Shown here in pieces: positions 29,521 to 40,463 of a stretch of 64,000 bases of DNA. Made by a program: the position numbers and the translations under genes. Origin of the DNA: Burkholderia sp. L27(2015) (GTDB lineage: Bacteria > Pseudomonadota > Gammaproteobacteria > Burkholderiales > Burkholderiaceae); contig NZ_LMUX01000007.1 in the NCBI RefSeq assembly GCF_009765705.1, forward strand, positions 34,716 to 98,715. The letters are read 5' to 3'. The notes under the pieces were generated by a model. The model saw only the letters and a list, made by a program, of their open reading frames with translations, was not told the DNA's origin and made no database searches. Every line of letters starts with the position of its first letter. Positions within the stretch are counted from its first letter, which is position 1.

Positions 29521-29835
29521 GCTTTTTCCCAGTCCTGATTAAGAAGGTAACCCCGAGGTGACGCTCGCTCGCGCTCGGGCTCAATGGTGTTGCCTGCTCT
29601 CATGGGTGTCAATATGGGTTGGACCTGACACGGCCACCCCGCTTGCGGTTGCCACACGCGCGGGCGCGCTTCTCGCCCACTTCTCGCCGACCTCTCGGCG
29701 CCGTCTCGTGAGCTTCTCGCCGGTTGCCCGTGAATCCCGCAGCCCGATCCCGTACAATAACTGCTTGTTGCGCCGGGTCTCACGCTTTGTCACGCACCCC
29801 GCCACCCTCTTCCATCAAAGTTATCCGGACTCGCT
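29521..29835. other. 315-base divergent spacer with repeat array
   Basis: The gap between the binding-protein gene and ettA contains an 11-bp array (29669-29723). TACAAT at 29753-29758 is a possible -10 element for ettA; no well-spaced -35 is seen. No gene is supported. Confidence 0.5.
29669..29723. repeat. 11-bp degenerate tandem array, five units
   Basis: CTTCTCGCCCA (29669), CTTCTCGCCGA (29680), CCTCTCGGCGC (29691), CGTCTCGTGAG (29702) and CTTCTCGCCGG (29713) follow without a single inserted or missing base. Confidence 0.88.
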
Positions 29836-31503
<1,668 letters not shown>

Positions 31504-31555
31504 ATCGCTGCATTGGATCGCCAGGTTAAATTGCCGGGTTAGATCGCTTTAGCGC
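31504..31555. repeat. 13-bp degenerate tandem array after ettA
   Basis: Starting at the base after the ettA stop codon: ATCGCTGCATTGG (31504), ATCGCCAGGTTAA (31517), ATTGCCGGGTTAG (31530) and ATCGCTTTAGCGC (31543), all 13 bp and in phase. Confidence 0.75.
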
Positions 31556-31567
31556 CAACGTCAGCAA

Positions 31568-31617
31568 AACAGGCCCGCAGGCCCGGTCTTCACCGAGCTT
31601 GCGGGCCTGTTTCTTTT
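31568..31617. terminator. terminator between ettA and the aminopeptidase gene
   Basis: A 12-bp perfect stem, AACAGGCCCGCA (31568-31579) with TGCGGGCCTGTT (31600-31611), is followed by T-rich sequence on the plus strand. It lies between convergent genes and may act for both. Confidence 0.85.
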
Positions 31618-31632
31618 TGTGGTGCCAGCGGT

Positions 31633-33543
31633 CTAAATGCGGGCGTCAGAGTCTGGATACGGCGCCAACATCTTGATCGCTTCGGTGCGCTCCATCAACC
31701 AACTCGCGGCGGCCCCACTGACATGCGGTGCCAGGCGCGCCCGCACCGTTGCATGATAGTCGTTGAGCCAGGCGATCTCTTCCGTGCTGAGCAATGTTCG
31801 ATCAAGGCAGCGCGTATCGATCGGACACAGCGTAAGCGTCTCGAATTTGAGGAATGTCCCGAACTCGGACTCCCCATCGGGCACGTTGAGCACGAGATTC
31901 TCGATGCGCACGCCCCAGCCACCCGGCCGATAAACCCCCGGTTCGATCGACGTGATCATGCCCGCCTCCATCGCGGTGTAAGGCTCGGCCGGCGCATGGT
32001 ACGAAATGACCTGCGGCCCTTCGTGCACGTTCAGAAAATATCCGACGCCGTGGCCGGTACCGTGGCCGTAATCGAGGCCCGCCTGCCACATCGGTGCGCG
32101 CGCCAGGGCATCGAGCATCGGCGAGCGAATCCCGCGCGGAAAGCGCGCTCGAGAAAGCGCAATCACGCCTTTGAGCACTATCGTGAAATCGCGCTTTTGC
32201 TCAGCGCTCGGCGTGCCGATCGGTACGACACGGGTGATATCGGTCGTGCCGCTCACATACTGACCGCCGGAGTCGATGAGCAGCAAACCATCGCCTTCGA
32301 TCACCGAATGCGCTTCGGCGGTGGCGCGGTAGTGCGGCATTGCACCGTTGGCGTTGAAGCCGGCTATCGTCGCAAAGCTCAACGAAATGAAACCCGGCCG
32401 CCGGGCGCGCGCGGCACTCAGATGTTCATCGATGGTTAGCTCGGTAATCCTTTCGCTACGCGGCGCTTCACCGTCCTGAGGTTCACTTCCTTGCGCTTCA
32501 CTACCTTGCGCCCCACCACCCTGCACCGCCTCGAACCACGCGAAAAATTCGCAAAGCGCCGCGCCATCCTGCTCCATCGTCGCGCGCACTTGCGCCGCTT
32601 CGGCTTCGCTCTTGCGAGACTTGGCAAACGTCGAGGGGTTCACCGCCTCGACCAGCGCGACACGGCTCGCGTCCACCGCTTGCACCAAACCATAGGTCAC
32701 TCGACGTGGATCGATCAGCAGTTTGGTTTGGGCCGGCAATGCGGCAAGCGCCGCCGATACCTCGGCGTAAGGCGCCAACTTGATGCGATCCGCGGCCAAA
32801 GCCTGGGCCAGTTCCGCTGAAATCTTGCCCTCCGCGACAAAAAGCGCCGCGCGATCGTGGCCGAGCAGCAAGTGGGCGACATATACCGGGTTGTAGCTAA
32901 CGTCCGCGCCGCGCAAGTTGAGCAACCAAGCGATATCGTCGAGCGTCGAGATAAAGTGCCAGTCGGCGCCATGCGCCTGCATGGCCTGACGTACCAGCGC
33001 GAGCTTTTCGGCGCGCGTATGCGGCGCAAACGGCGCCTCATGAGCAAACACCTGGGCCGTCGGCAAGCTGGGCCGATCCGGCCAGACCGCATCGAGCAGA
33101 TCGATATCGGTCGCGAGCTCAATGCCGCGCGCGCTCAGTACACCTTGCAAGGCGCGGGCAGCCGCCATCGCGAGCACGGTACCGTCAACCGCCACCCGCG
33201 CGCCCTGCGGCAGATTGGCGGCTAACCAATCCGCGTGCGGCTGGGTTTCCCCGGCGCGGATTTTCATCAATTCGATGCCGCTCCCGGCCAACTGCGCTTC
33301 GGCTTGCACCCAATAGCGACTGTCGACCCACAGCCCGGCGAACGTCTCGGTAGCCACCAATGTGCCGACCGAACCGGTGAACCCGGACAACCAGCTGCGC
33401 CCTTGCCAGCGCTGCGGCAGGTATTCGGACAAATGCGGATCGGAGGAAGGCACGATGCAAGCAGCCAACCCTTGTTCGCGCAGCGCAGCGCGCAGGCGCT
33501 CCAGGCGTTGTGCCGGAGCGGAAACGGGGGTTCGTGCATTCAT
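31633..33543 (-). CDS. aminopeptidase P family protein (Xaa-Pro aminopeptidase)
   Basis: This 636-residue metallopeptidase has the two N-terminal creatinase-like domains and the C-terminal M24 domain of the long, eukaryote-like aminopeptidase P type. Metal ligands lie in LLIDSGGQYVSGTTDITR (two Asp), the His of GHGTGHGVGYFLNVHEGP and the Glu of SIEPGVYRPGG and RIENLVLN. It removes an N-terminal residue ahead of proline. Residues around 340-365 are an unusual insert of four five-residue repeats (AQGSE, AQGSE, PQDGE, APRSE), encoded by an in-frame 15-bp array. Confidence 0.9.
   Translation of the reverse strand: MNARTPVSAPAQRLERLRAALREQGLAACIVPSSDPHLSEYLPQRWQGRSWLSGFTGSVGTLVATETFAGLWVDSRYWVQAEAQLAGSGIELMKIRAGETQPHADWLAANLPQGARVAVDGTVLAMAAARALQGVLSARGIELATDIDLLDAVWPDRPSLPTAQVFAHEAPFAPHTRAEKLALVRQAMQAHGADWHFISTLDDIAWLLNLRGADVSYNPVYVAHLLLGHDRAALFVAEGKISAELAQALAADRIKLAPYAEVSAALAALPAQTKLLIDPRRVTYGLVQAVDASRVALVEAVNPSTFAKSRKSEAEAAQVRATMEQDGAALCEFFAWFEAVQGGGAQGSEAQGSEPQDGEAPRSERITELTIDEHLSAARARRPGFISLSFATIAGFNANGAMPHYRATAEAHSVIEGDGLLLIDSGGQYVSGTTDITRVVPIGTPSAEQKRDFTIVLKGVIALSRARFPRGIRSPMLDALARAPMWQAGLDYGHGTGHGVGYFLNVHEGPQVISYHAPAEPYTAMEAGMITSIEPGVYRPGGWGVRIENLVLNVPDGESEFGTFLKFETLTLCPIDTRCLDRTLLSTEEIAWLNDYHATVRARLAPHVSGAAASWLMERTEAIKMLAPYPDSDARI
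32465..32524. repeat. in-frame 15-bp array inside the aminopeptidase gene
   Basis: Four 15-bp units in phase: GCTTCACCGTCCTGA (32465), GGTTCACTTCCTTGC (32480), GCTTCACTACCTTGC (32495) and GCCCCACCACCCTGC (32510). Being a multiple of three they keep the minus-strand reading frame and encode the QGSE-type insert. Confidence 0.85.
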
Positions 33544-33624
33544 GTTGAAACCTGTCGGTTGAGACTAGGCCGCCTGGGCGGCTGCCGCCGCGACGAACCC
33601 GGTCCGGATAGATCAAAGTGCGGC

Positions 33625-33876
33625 TTAGCGCGCCGCTACGCTGCCCAACACCGTAACTGTTGCAATGGCAGCCAGCACGGTCGCCAGCCACTCCAGGGTT
33701 TGGCCATCGTAAAAGAAACCGGTCAAATTGCCTGCCAGCTTGGCAACGACCGCCGCGGCAGCGGCCAATACCACGACCAACCAAAGACGCATGCCCGCTC
33801 GCGCGCGCGGGCGTTGCAACCACCAGCCAGATAGGCCCACTACCGCTCCCAAGAATATCGTACCGATCCAGCCCAT
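33625..33876 (-). CDS. small GlsB/YeaQ/YmgE-like membrane protein
   Basis: This 83-residue protein begins [19 protein letters not shown] and has three predicted membrane segments (about residues 3-20, 31-48 and 62-80) with a glycine-rich middle, [15 protein letters not shown]. Size and topology resemble the transglycosylase-associated GlsB/YeaQ/YmgE family, which responds to envelope stress; similarity is partial and the function is unknown. It lies 81 bp upstream of the aminopeptidase gene on the same strand. Confidence 0.65.
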   Translation of the reverse strand: MGWIGTIFLGAVVGLSGWWLQRPRARAGMRLWLVVVLAAAAAVVAKLAGNLTGFFYDGQTLEWLATVLAAIATVTVLGSVAAR

Positions 33877-34103
33877 GTGCCCCCTTTGCCCTGATGAACC
33901 CTGCGCGCGGCTTTCACACGCTGCTTTCGCGCTGCTTTTTTACGTTTCCCGCGCGTTCGGGCGCGCGCCCCTCATGCGCTGCACTCAGGCACTGCGCGCT
34001 TCGGCTATCGGCCGAGTGTAATGGCCGGCGCCGGATACGCGCAAGCGGCCCGCACGCGACGCCCCGGCCGGCCCGAAGCGTCAAGCTGCACACCCGCCAT
34101 TCA

Positions 34104-34149
34104 TTGAAAATGAGAAAAATCCAAAAACGCTATAATATCGGCCTTAGGA
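34104..34149 (+). promoter_or_regulatory. hemA promoter and ribosome-binding site
   Basis: A perfect -10 TATAAT is at 34131-34136. The nearest good -35, TTGAAA at 34104, is 21 bases away, longer than ideal. GGAG at 34146-34149 precedes the hemA start. Confidence 0.55.
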
Positions 34150-34160
34150 GTCGGCCAGAC

Positions 34161-35471
34161 ATGCAACTGCTTGCCATCGGGATCAATCATCACACCGCGC
34201 CGGTCGCTTTACGCGAACGCGTGGCGTTCCCGCTCGAGCAGATCAAACCGGCCCTGCTGACGCTTAAACAGGCGTGGCTGGGCCGCGAGACGCGGCGCGC
34301 CGACGCACCGCCCAAACTCAACGTGGCGGAAGCGGCGATTCTCTCGACCTGCAATCGCACCGAACTGTATTGCGCAACCGACGATCGGGCCGCGCGCGAG
34401 CAAGCGGTGCTCTGGCTGTCGAGATATCACAACCTGCCGCCCGAAGAACTTGCGCCACATGTTTATGCGCTTCCGCAGTCAGAAGCGATACGCCATGCGT
34501 TTCGCGTCGCGAGCGGGCTGGACTCCATGGTGCTGGGCGAAACGCAGATTCTCGGTCAGCTCAAGGATGCCGTACGTACCGCGTCCGAAGCCGGCGCGTT
34601 GGGCACTTACCTGAACCAGTTATTCCAGCGCACCTTTGCGGTGGCCAAGGAAGTACGGGGCCAGACGGAGATCGGTGCGCATTCGGTATCCATGGCGGCC
34701 GCAGCAGTCAGGCTGGCCCAGCGCATTTTCGAAAACATTTCGACCCAGCGCGTGCTGTTTATCGGCGCGGGCGAAATGATCGATCTTTGCGCCACGCATT
34801 TTGCCGCGCAAAACCCGCGCGAGCTGGTGGTCGCCAATCGCACCGCCGAGCGCGGCGCGAAACTGGCCGACCGCTTTAACGGCCACGCGATGCCGCTGTC
34901 GGATGTGCCTGCGCGGCTACACGAATTCGATATCGTGGTTTCGTGTACTGCCAGCACTTTGCCTATCATCGGCTTGGGCGCGGTCGAAAGCGCTTTGCGA
35001 GCACGCCGTCGTCGGCCGATTTTCATGGTCGACCTGGCCGTGCCGCGCGATATCGAACCGGAGGTCGGCAAGCTCGAAGACGTGTTTCTCTATACGGTCG
35101 ACGATCTGGGCACCATCGTGAGCCAGGGCAATGCCTTGCGTCAGGCCGCCGTTGCACAAGCCGAAGCGATCATCGAAACCCGCGTGCAGCATTTCATGCA
35201 GTGGATCGATGCGCGCAGCGTGGTACCGGTGATCCGCGGCCTGCACGCGCAAGCCGACCAAGTGCGCCGCTTCGAACTGGAACGCGCGCAAAAGATGCTG
35301 GCGCGCGGCGACGACCCGGCCAGCGTGCTGGAAGCGCTGTCGCAATCGCTCACCAACAAATTCCTGCATGGCCCGACCCACGCGCTGAACCACGCGAGCG
35401 GCCACCAGCGCGAGTCGCTGGTGACGCTGCTGCCAGAACTGTTCAAGTCCTCGGGTTCTTCAGACCGTTAG
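34161..35471 (+). CDS. hemA: glutamyl-tRNA reductase
   Basis: This 436-residue enzyme reduces glutamyl-tRNA to glutamate-1-semialdehyde, the first step of the C5 heme pathway. The catalytic cysteine is Cys64 in [12 protein letters not shown], the substrate segment is [16 protein letters not shown], the NADPH-binding fold is [12 protein letters not shown] and the dimerisation helix closes the protein. ATG 34161 is taken because homology starts there. It begins the hemA-prfA-prmC-grxD run. Confidence 0.96.
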   Translation: MQLLAIGINHHTAPVALRERVAFPLEQIKPALLTLKQAWLGRETRRADAPPKLNVAEAAILSTCNRTELYCATDDRAAREQAVLWLSRYHNLPPEELAPHVYALPQSEAIRHAFRVASGLDSMVLGETQILGQLKDAVRTASEAGALGTYLNQLFQRTFAVAKEVRGQTEIGAHSVSMAAAAVRLAQRIFENISTQRVLFIGAGEMIDLCATHFAAQNPRELVVANRTAERGAKLADRFNGHAMPLSDVPARLHEFDIVVSCTASTLPIIGLGAVESALRARRRRPIFMVDLAVPRDIEPEVGKLEDVFLYTVDDLGTIVSQGNALRQAAVAQAEAIIETRVQHFMQWIDARSVVPVIRGLHAQADQVRRFELERAQKMLARGDDPASVLEALSQSLTNKFLHGPTHALNHASGHQRESLVTLLPELFKSSGSSDR

Positions 35472-35593
35472 CGCCGCTCGCTCGCGCGACGCCTGTTTCA
35501 GGCGCGCTCGCAGGCGTCCTCCCGCGAGGCGCGCCGACGCCCTGCCGTATCGGCTCTCCCCTCTCCATCCCGACGTTGTTATCGGTACGCGTA

Positions 35594-36676
35594 ATGAAAA
35601 AAAGCATGCAAGACAAACTCGATCAGCTGGTGACCCGGCTGGCCGAGCTCGGTTTATTGTTGAATCAGCCCGATGTCACCGCCAATCTCGACCAATATCG
35701 CAAGTTGACCCGCGAGCATGCCGAATTGTCGCCGCTGGTGGAGCAATACGAATTGTGGAAACAGGCTCACACCGACGAGGCGACCGCGCTCGAACTGGCC
35801 TCGGACCCGTCGATGAAGGCCTTTGCCGAAGAGGAAGTGGGTTCGGCGCGCACGCAGATGGCCGCGCTAGAGGAGGCACTGCAAAAGATGCTGCTGCCCA
35901 AAGATCCCAACGACGAGCGCAATATCTTTCTGGAAATCCGCGCCGGCACCGGTGGCGATGAGAGCGCGCTGTTTGCGGGCGCGTTGCTGCGCATGTACAT
36001 GCGTTATGCGGAACGGCAGCGCTGGCAGGTGGAAATGATGTCGGAAAGCGCATCGGACCTGGGAGGTTACAAGGAAGTGATTATCCGCATCATCGGTCAG
36101 GGCGCGTTTTCGCACTTGAAGTTCGAATCGGGCGGTCACCGGGTGCAGCGCGTGCCCGAGACCGAAGCGCAGGGGCGCATTCACACCTCGGCGTGCACGG
36201 TCGCGGTGATGCCGGAGGCCGACGAATTGAGCGACGTGGTGATCAACCCCGCGGATTTGCGTATCGATACGTTCCGCGCTTCGGGTGCGGGTGGGCAGCA
36301 CATCAACAAGACCGATTCCGCGGTGCGCGTGACTCACCTGCCGACCGGGATCGTCGTCGAATGCCAGGACGACCGCTCGCAGCACAAGAACAAGGACAAG
36401 GCTCTGAAGGTGCTGGCGGCGCGCATTAACGACAAGCAGGCACAGGAACAGCATGCCAAGGAAGCGGCAACGCGCAAGAGCCTGGTCGGTTCCGGGGATC
36501 GCTCGGAGCGCATCCGCACCTACAATTTTCCGCAAGGGCGCATGACCGATCATCGTATCAACCTAACGCTCTACAAGCTCGACTACATCATGGATGGCGA
36601 TCTCGACGAGTTGGTTCGCTCGCTGGTCAGCGAGCATCAAGCCGAGTTGCTCGCGGCACTCGGAGATGGCGATTGA
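35594..36676 (+). CDS. prfA: peptide chain release factor 1
   Basis: This 360-residue factor ends translation at UAA and UAG. The GGQ loop that triggers hydrolysis is [16 protein letters not shown], and [20 protein letters not shown] contains the PxT stop-codon anticodon (PET). Start at 35594 gives the canonical length; an alternative is 35606. Its stop lies next to prmC, whose product methylates the GGQ glutamine. Confidence 0.96.
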   Translation: MKKSMQDKLDQLVTRLAELGLLLNQPDVTANLDQYRKLTREHAELSPLVEQYELWKQAHTDEATALELASDPSMKAFAEEEVGSARTQMAALEEALQKMLLPKDPNDERNIFLEIRAGTGGDESALFAGALLRMYMRYAERQRWQVEMMSESASDLGGYKEVIIRIIGQGAFSHLKFESGGHRVQRVPETEAQGRIHTSACTVAVMPEADELSDVVINPADLRIDTFRASGAGGQHINKTDSAVRVTHLPTGIVVECQDDRSQHKNKDKALKVLAARINDKQAQEQHAKEAATRKSLVGSGDRSERIRTYNFPQGRMTDHRINLTLYKLDYIMDGDLDELVRSLVSEHQAELLAALGDGD

Positions 36677-36678
36677 GC

Positions 36679-37662
36679 ATGGGCCACGCCCCGACTCCAA
36701 CGACGATTGCGACGGTTGCGGCGCTACTGCATGCAGCCGCACGCTCGCCGCTCGATCCACGTGAAGCGCGCATCCTGCTGGCCCATGCGCTGGGCTGGCC
36801 GCGTACCGCGTTGATCACGCGCGATCAGGATAGGCTCGAACCCGCAGCGGTTGCACGCTATCAGGCGTTGGCGCAGCGGCGGCTGGCCGGTGAGCCGGTC
36901 GCGCAGTTGCTTGGGACACGCGAGTTTTATGGGCTTGAATTCAGCGTGACACCGTCGGTGTTGATCCCGCGCCCGGAAACCGAGCTACTGGTCGAACAGG
37001 CGCTGCAAGCTTGTGTCGGCATGGTCGCGCCCGCGCTTCTCGATCTGGGCACCGGCAGCGGCGCGATCGCGATTGCGTTGGCCTATAGCCGGCCGGACGC
37101 CAGCGTTACGGCCACCGATCGCAGCGCGCAAGCGCTGGGTGTCGCCCAACGCAATGCCAACCGCTTGCTGCCCGCTGACCGCGCGGGGGGCGCGTTGCGG
37201 TTGCTGGCCGGTGATTGGTTCGCCGCGCTTGAGTCGAAAGACGGTCTACAAACCGAGGCGGCGCTTGGGTCTGCGGATACGAGTGATGCAGATGAACGTG
37301 AGGCTGGCGTCGCGGGACCAACTACGGCGCAAGCCGTTGTGGCGCAGCGCTTCCATGTGATCGTCAGCAACCCGCCGTATATTCGGGCAGACGATCCGCA
37401 TTTGTTGCAAGGCGATCTGCGCTTCGAACCCCGCGGCGCCCTCACAGACGAAGCCGATGGGCTCAGCGCGATACGCGCAATCGTCGCCGGCGCGCCTGCA
37501 CACTTGCTGGCCGACGGCGCACTGTGGATCGAGCACGGCTATGACCAAGCTCAGGATGTCGCCGCCCTGCTGCACACACGAGGCTTCGACGCGGTGGAAT
37601 CCATCGCCGACCTGGCTGGCATCGACCGGATCACCGGTGGCCGTTGGCGTTGCGCGAAGTGA
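36679..37662 (+). CDS. prmC: release factor glutamine methyltransferase
   Basis: This 327-residue SAM-dependent enzyme methylates the GGQ glutamine of RF1 and RF2. The N-terminal helical domain contains GEPVAQLLGTREFYGLEF; the Rossmann part has LDLGTGSGAIAIAL and the catalytic NPPY in VIVSNPPYIRADD. It is about 50 residues longer than E. coli PrmC, mostly because of a Ser/Asp/Glu/Ala-rich insert (about residues 183-223) just before NPPY. ATG 36679 is taken; a TTG at 36673 would overlap prfA. Confidence 0.93.
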   Translation: MGHAPTPTTIATVAALLHAAARSPLDPREARILLAHALGWPRTALITRDQDRLEPAAVARYQALAQRRLAGEPVAQLLGTREFYGLEFSVTPSVLIPRPETELLVEQALQACVGMVAPALLDLGTGSGAIAIALAYSRPDASVTATDRSAQALGVAQRNANRLLPADRAGGALRLLAGDWFAALESKDGLQTEAALGSADTSDADEREAGVAGPTTAQAVVAQRFHVIVSNPPYIRADDPHLLQGDLRFEPRGALTDEADGLSAIRAIVAGAPAHLLADGALWIEHGYDQAQDVAALLHTRGFDAVESIADLAGIDRITGGRWRCAK

Positions 37663-37704
37663 GTCCCGAAGATGGATACCGAAGTGGGCACCTCAGCAGC
37701 TTCG

Positions 37705-37756
37705 TAAGCGAGGTCCCCAAGCCAGGTCACCGAGCCAGATTCCCGAACCAAGTTCT
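37705..37756. repeat. 13-bp degenerate tandem array between prmC and grxD
   Basis: TAAGCGAGGTCCC (37705), CAAGCCAGGTCAC (37718), CGAGCCAGATTCC (37731) and CGAACCAAGTTCT (37744) are in phase. It lies 43 bp after the prmC stop. Confidence 0.8.
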
Positions 37757-37918
37757 CTCGCGCCAGCCCGACTCGCCAGACGTGGTACAAATCCGCGCCC
37801 GCGCAGGCCGGAAAGCCCCGCCAGATGGCCTGCGGTACCGCAAAAGAAGAAATCCGCTATCATTGATGATGCTAGCAACGTACAATTTTACGTGCAACTT
37901 TTTTAGGCAATCCTGATC

Positions 37919-38230
37919 ATGACTACGCAAGAACGCATCAAACAAATCGTCGACTCGAATTCGGTTGTGCTCTTTATGAAGGGCACGGCGCAGTTTCCGA
38001 TGTGCGGCTTTTCCGGCCGGGCGATCCAGATCCTGAAGGCGGTCGGCGCGAACCAGTTGCACACGGTGAATGTGCTCGAAGACGACGAAATCCGCCAAGG
38101 CATCAAGGAATTCGCCAATTGGCCGACGATTCCGCAGCTTTACTTGAACGGCGAGTTCATCGGCGGCTCGGACATCATGATGGAAATGTACGAATCGGGT
38201 GAATTGCAGCAACTCTTCACCACAGCCTGA
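37919..38230 (+). CDS. grxD: monothiol glutaredoxin (Grx4 family)
   Basis: This 103-residue protein carries the CGFS active site in [14 protein letters not shown], plus the glutathione-binding [19 protein letters not shown]. Monothiol glutaredoxins bind a [2Fe-2S] cluster with glutathione and pass it to iron-sulfur targets, working with BolA. Length is standard. It follows prmC and is followed by a dead ubiX fragment. Confidence 0.95.
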   Translation: MTTQERIKQIVDSNSVVLFMKGTAQFPMCGFSGRAIQILKAVGANQLHTVNVLEDDEIRQGIKEFANWPTIPQLYLNGEFIGGSDIMMEMYESGELQQLFTTA

Positions 38231-38266
38231 AGCACGCTCGCGATGCCAGCATCGTAGCGTCCCGCT

Positions 38267-38346
38267 ATGCGTCGCGTTGTCGTGGCAATGACCGGGGCCT
38301 CAGGCGCGGTGTAGGGCGTGAGGTTGCTCGACCTATTTGCGCTCGC
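38267..38346 (+). pseudogene. ubiX: 5' remnant of ubiX (flavin prenyltransferase)
   Basis: From the ATG at 38267 the frame reads MRRVVVAMTGASGAV, a stop (TAG, 38312-38314) and then GVRLLDLFAL. This is the nucleotide-fold start of UbiX/Pad1, whose usual motif is GASGA-YGVRLL, with the tyrosine codon turned into a stop. After about 26 codons similarity ends, so the rest of the gene is deleted. UbiX makes prenylated FMN for UbiD decarboxylase in ubiquinone synthesis. Confidence 0.75.
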
Positions 38347-38721
38347 CCCAGCCGCTACCCCAAGCTGGACCGGCCTGCGCGATCCACAGGCCGATTCCGC
38401 GCTTTAAACGGATCTCGCCCGGCATCTCAAAAGGACGGCGCATTCGGTCTATTTGCCCCTTAGAACCCGGTATTTCGGTATTTTTTACGCCCTGTCTGCC
38501 GGGGCGAGTAGAACTTTGCAGAAAATAGTTAGAAAATTAATTCAAAGGGCTTGACCCAATCAGTGAATGGCCGTATAAAGACGTAGCAGGATTTTCAAGC
38601 GGCGAGTATTTGTCCACTAGCAGTCGCCCATCAACGGTACTTCGGTTGTCATATTCACCCTTCCTTGATTCCGTGCACAACGAGCCTCGGCTCACTTCAA
38701 TTTTTATTTTAGGAAAGTAAT
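38347..38721. other. spacer and long leader before the cold-shock gene
   Basis: Beyond the ubiX fragment no gene is seen. A promoter at 38551-38579 implies a leader of about 135 bases before the cold-shock start, the kind of structured 5' region that stabilises csp mRNA in the cold. Confidence 0.55.
38551..38579 (+). promoter_or_regulatory. sigma-70 promoter of the cold-shock gene
   Basis: TTGACC (38551-38556) and TATAAA (38574-38579) are separated by 17 bases, near-consensus for the housekeeping sigma factor. Confidence 0.75.
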
Positions 38722-38925
38722 ATGGAAACCGGCACCGTCAAATGGTTTAACGATGCAAAAGGCTTTGGCTTCATTACCCCCGACGGCGGCGGTGAAGATC
38801 TGTTCGCCCACTTCTCGGAAATTCGTGCAGACGGCTTCAAGACGCTGCAAGAAAACCAAAAGGTCAGCTTCGAAGTGAAGAATGGCCCGAAGGGTAAGCA
38901 AGCCGCTAACATCAAGCCGCTGTAA
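38722..38925 (+). CDS. cspA: cold-shock protein, CspA family
   Basis: This 67-residue OB-fold protein binds single-stranded RNA and DNA. RNP-1 is KGFGFIT and RNP-2 is DLFAHFS, both intact. It has the TAGGAAAG ribosome-binding region, a long leader with a good promoter and a strong terminator, so it is monocistronic. Burkholderia genomes carry several csp copies and the symbol marks the family rather than a particular orthologue. Confidence 0.93.
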   Translation: METGTVKWFNDAKGFGFITPDGGGEDLFAHFSEIRADGFKTLQENQKVSFEVKNGPKGKQAANIKPL

Positions 38926-38970
38926 GGTTTGTTGAAAGCAGTCGGGCCGCTGTAAAGCTGGCCTGACCAG

Positions 38971-38999
38971 AAAAAACCCCGCTAAAGCGGGGTTTTTTT
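38971..38999 (+). terminator. rho-independent terminator of the cold-shock gene
   Basis: CCCCGC and GCGGGG pair around TAAA, flanked by six A and seven T residues, so it can work on both strands between the convergent csp and Hsp70-like genes. Confidence 0.93.
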
Positions 39000-39165
39000 C
39001 GTCCAAATTTTGTGGTCTACGCTGACGTCGTGGCTTCGTCATGGCGGCTTCCTCCTGTCTTGCCTCGCAGCCGCTGCTATCGTCCGTGTCCGGCCTTCAG
39101 CGGCGTCCCGCCCACGCTCTGTCGCCTACACCCTATCGTCGGTCGGGCGTAGGCTACGCGGGCCT

Positions 39166-40416
39166 TTAGGCGAAGATGCGTTGCGCATGGATGCCCAAGC
39201 CCTTGGCGACGCTGGCCAATGCATCGCCAAACACGCGCTCGGCCTCGGGAAACTGCACGGCAATCGCATCCGTCAGGAATTTCAGCCCAGTAGTGCCGCC
39301 CGTGAAATAAATCGCCGCGACCTGCTCCGGTGCCACCCCGGCCAGCGCTACCGTATGCCGCGCAGCCGTCGCTATGCGTTGAGCCTCTTCGGCCCCGGCT
39401 TCGACCATCTGTCGCTCGTCGAAGCCGATACGCAACGCCTCTTCCACCTGCTCCAGATCGATCTCGGTGCGCCCGCCCGCCGCCACCGCAATCTTGGCGT
39501 GCTCAGCCTGCCCCATCAACGCATGGCCCAGGCGCCGCTCGACCACGCGCATAAGCCGCTGATGGTGTAGCGGGTTGGTGTACAGATGTTTCATCAGTCT
39601 GAATTCGCCGTAACGGCGGGCCGAATAGACCGTATTGATCAAATGCCAAGTCGCCAGATCGAAGTAGACCTTGCTCGGCACCTCACGGCCTTCACGCGCC
39701 ACCGCCTGATAGCCGAGTTCACGCAGGATGCTGGCCAGCTCCACGCGCTTGTCGAAATCGGTGCCGGCCACGTGTACGCCGTAATGCGCGAGCACATCGG
39801 CTTTGCGGTCCAACTGCTTCATGCGCTTGGGGCCCACCCGCACCAGCGAAAAGTCCGACGTGCCGCCGCCGATATCGGCGACCAGCACCAAGCGTTCTTC
39901 GCCAAGCTGCGATTCGTAGTCGAACGCCGCAGCGATGGGTTCGTATTGAAAATGGATTTCGCGAAAGCCAACGGACTGCGCTGCGGCCGCCAACTGGTTT
40001 TGTGCGAGCAAGTCGGCCACGGGATCGTCGTCGACGAAGAATACCGGGCGCCCCAACACCGCGCGATCCAGCGGTGCGTGGGCGCAGGCTTCGGCCTTGC
40101 TCTTGAGATGTTGAAGGAACAACGTGATGACATCGACAAAGCGGATCGCACTGCCGTCGCCGATGTCGGTGGTCTGCTCCGCGAGCGCCGAGCCGAGTAT
40201 GCTTTTCATCGAGCGCATCAGGCGCCCGTCGTAGCCGTCCACGTAGGCCTGAACCGCTGCCCGGCCGAACTCGCGAGTCCCTTCGTCGACGTTGAAAAAC
40301 ACCGCGGTCGGTAAAGTTTGCAGGGACCCTTCGACCTCGGCCAAGCGTACCGCCGATAATTGCGGCAACGCTACGGCCGAATTCGAAGTCCCAAAATCAA
40401 TAGCGCAGAAAGTCAT
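39166..40416 (-). CDS. yegD: Hsp70-like protein, YegD family
   Basis: This 416-residue actin-fold ATPase starts at the ATG at 40416 (MTFCAIDFGTSNSAVA), the phosphate-1 motif. VADIGGGTSDFSLVRVG is phosphate-2 and IYFTGGTTGLKFL the adenosine motif. It lacks the peptide-binding domain of DnaK, as YegD proteins do, so it is an atypical chaperone of unclear substrate. It is last in a minus-strand group with the nitroreductase and MFS genes. Confidence 0.85.
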   Translation of the reverse strand: MTFCAIDFGTSNSAVALPQLSAVRLAEVEGSLQTLPTAVFFNVDEGTREFGRAAVQAYVDGYDGRLMRSMKSILGSALAEQTTDIGDGSAIRFVDVITLFLQHLKSKAEACAHAPLDRAVLGRPVFFVDDDPVADLLAQNQLAAAAQSVGFREIHFQYEPIAAAFDYESQLGEERLVLVADIGGGTSDFSLVRVGPKRMKQLDRKADVLAHYGVHVAGTDFDKRVELASILRELGYQAVAREGREVPSKVYFDLATWHLINTVYSARRYGEFRLMKHLYTNPLHHQRLMRVVERRLGHALMGQAEHAKIAVAAGGRTEIDLEQVEEALRIGFDERQMVEAGAEEAQRIATAARHTVALAGVAPEQVAAIYFTGGTTGLKFLTDAIAVQFPEAERVFGDALASVAKGLGIHAQRIFA

Positions 40417-40463
40417 GTCATCCAATTAAATGCGACCACACGGCGCACCCTTGGCGACACCGC

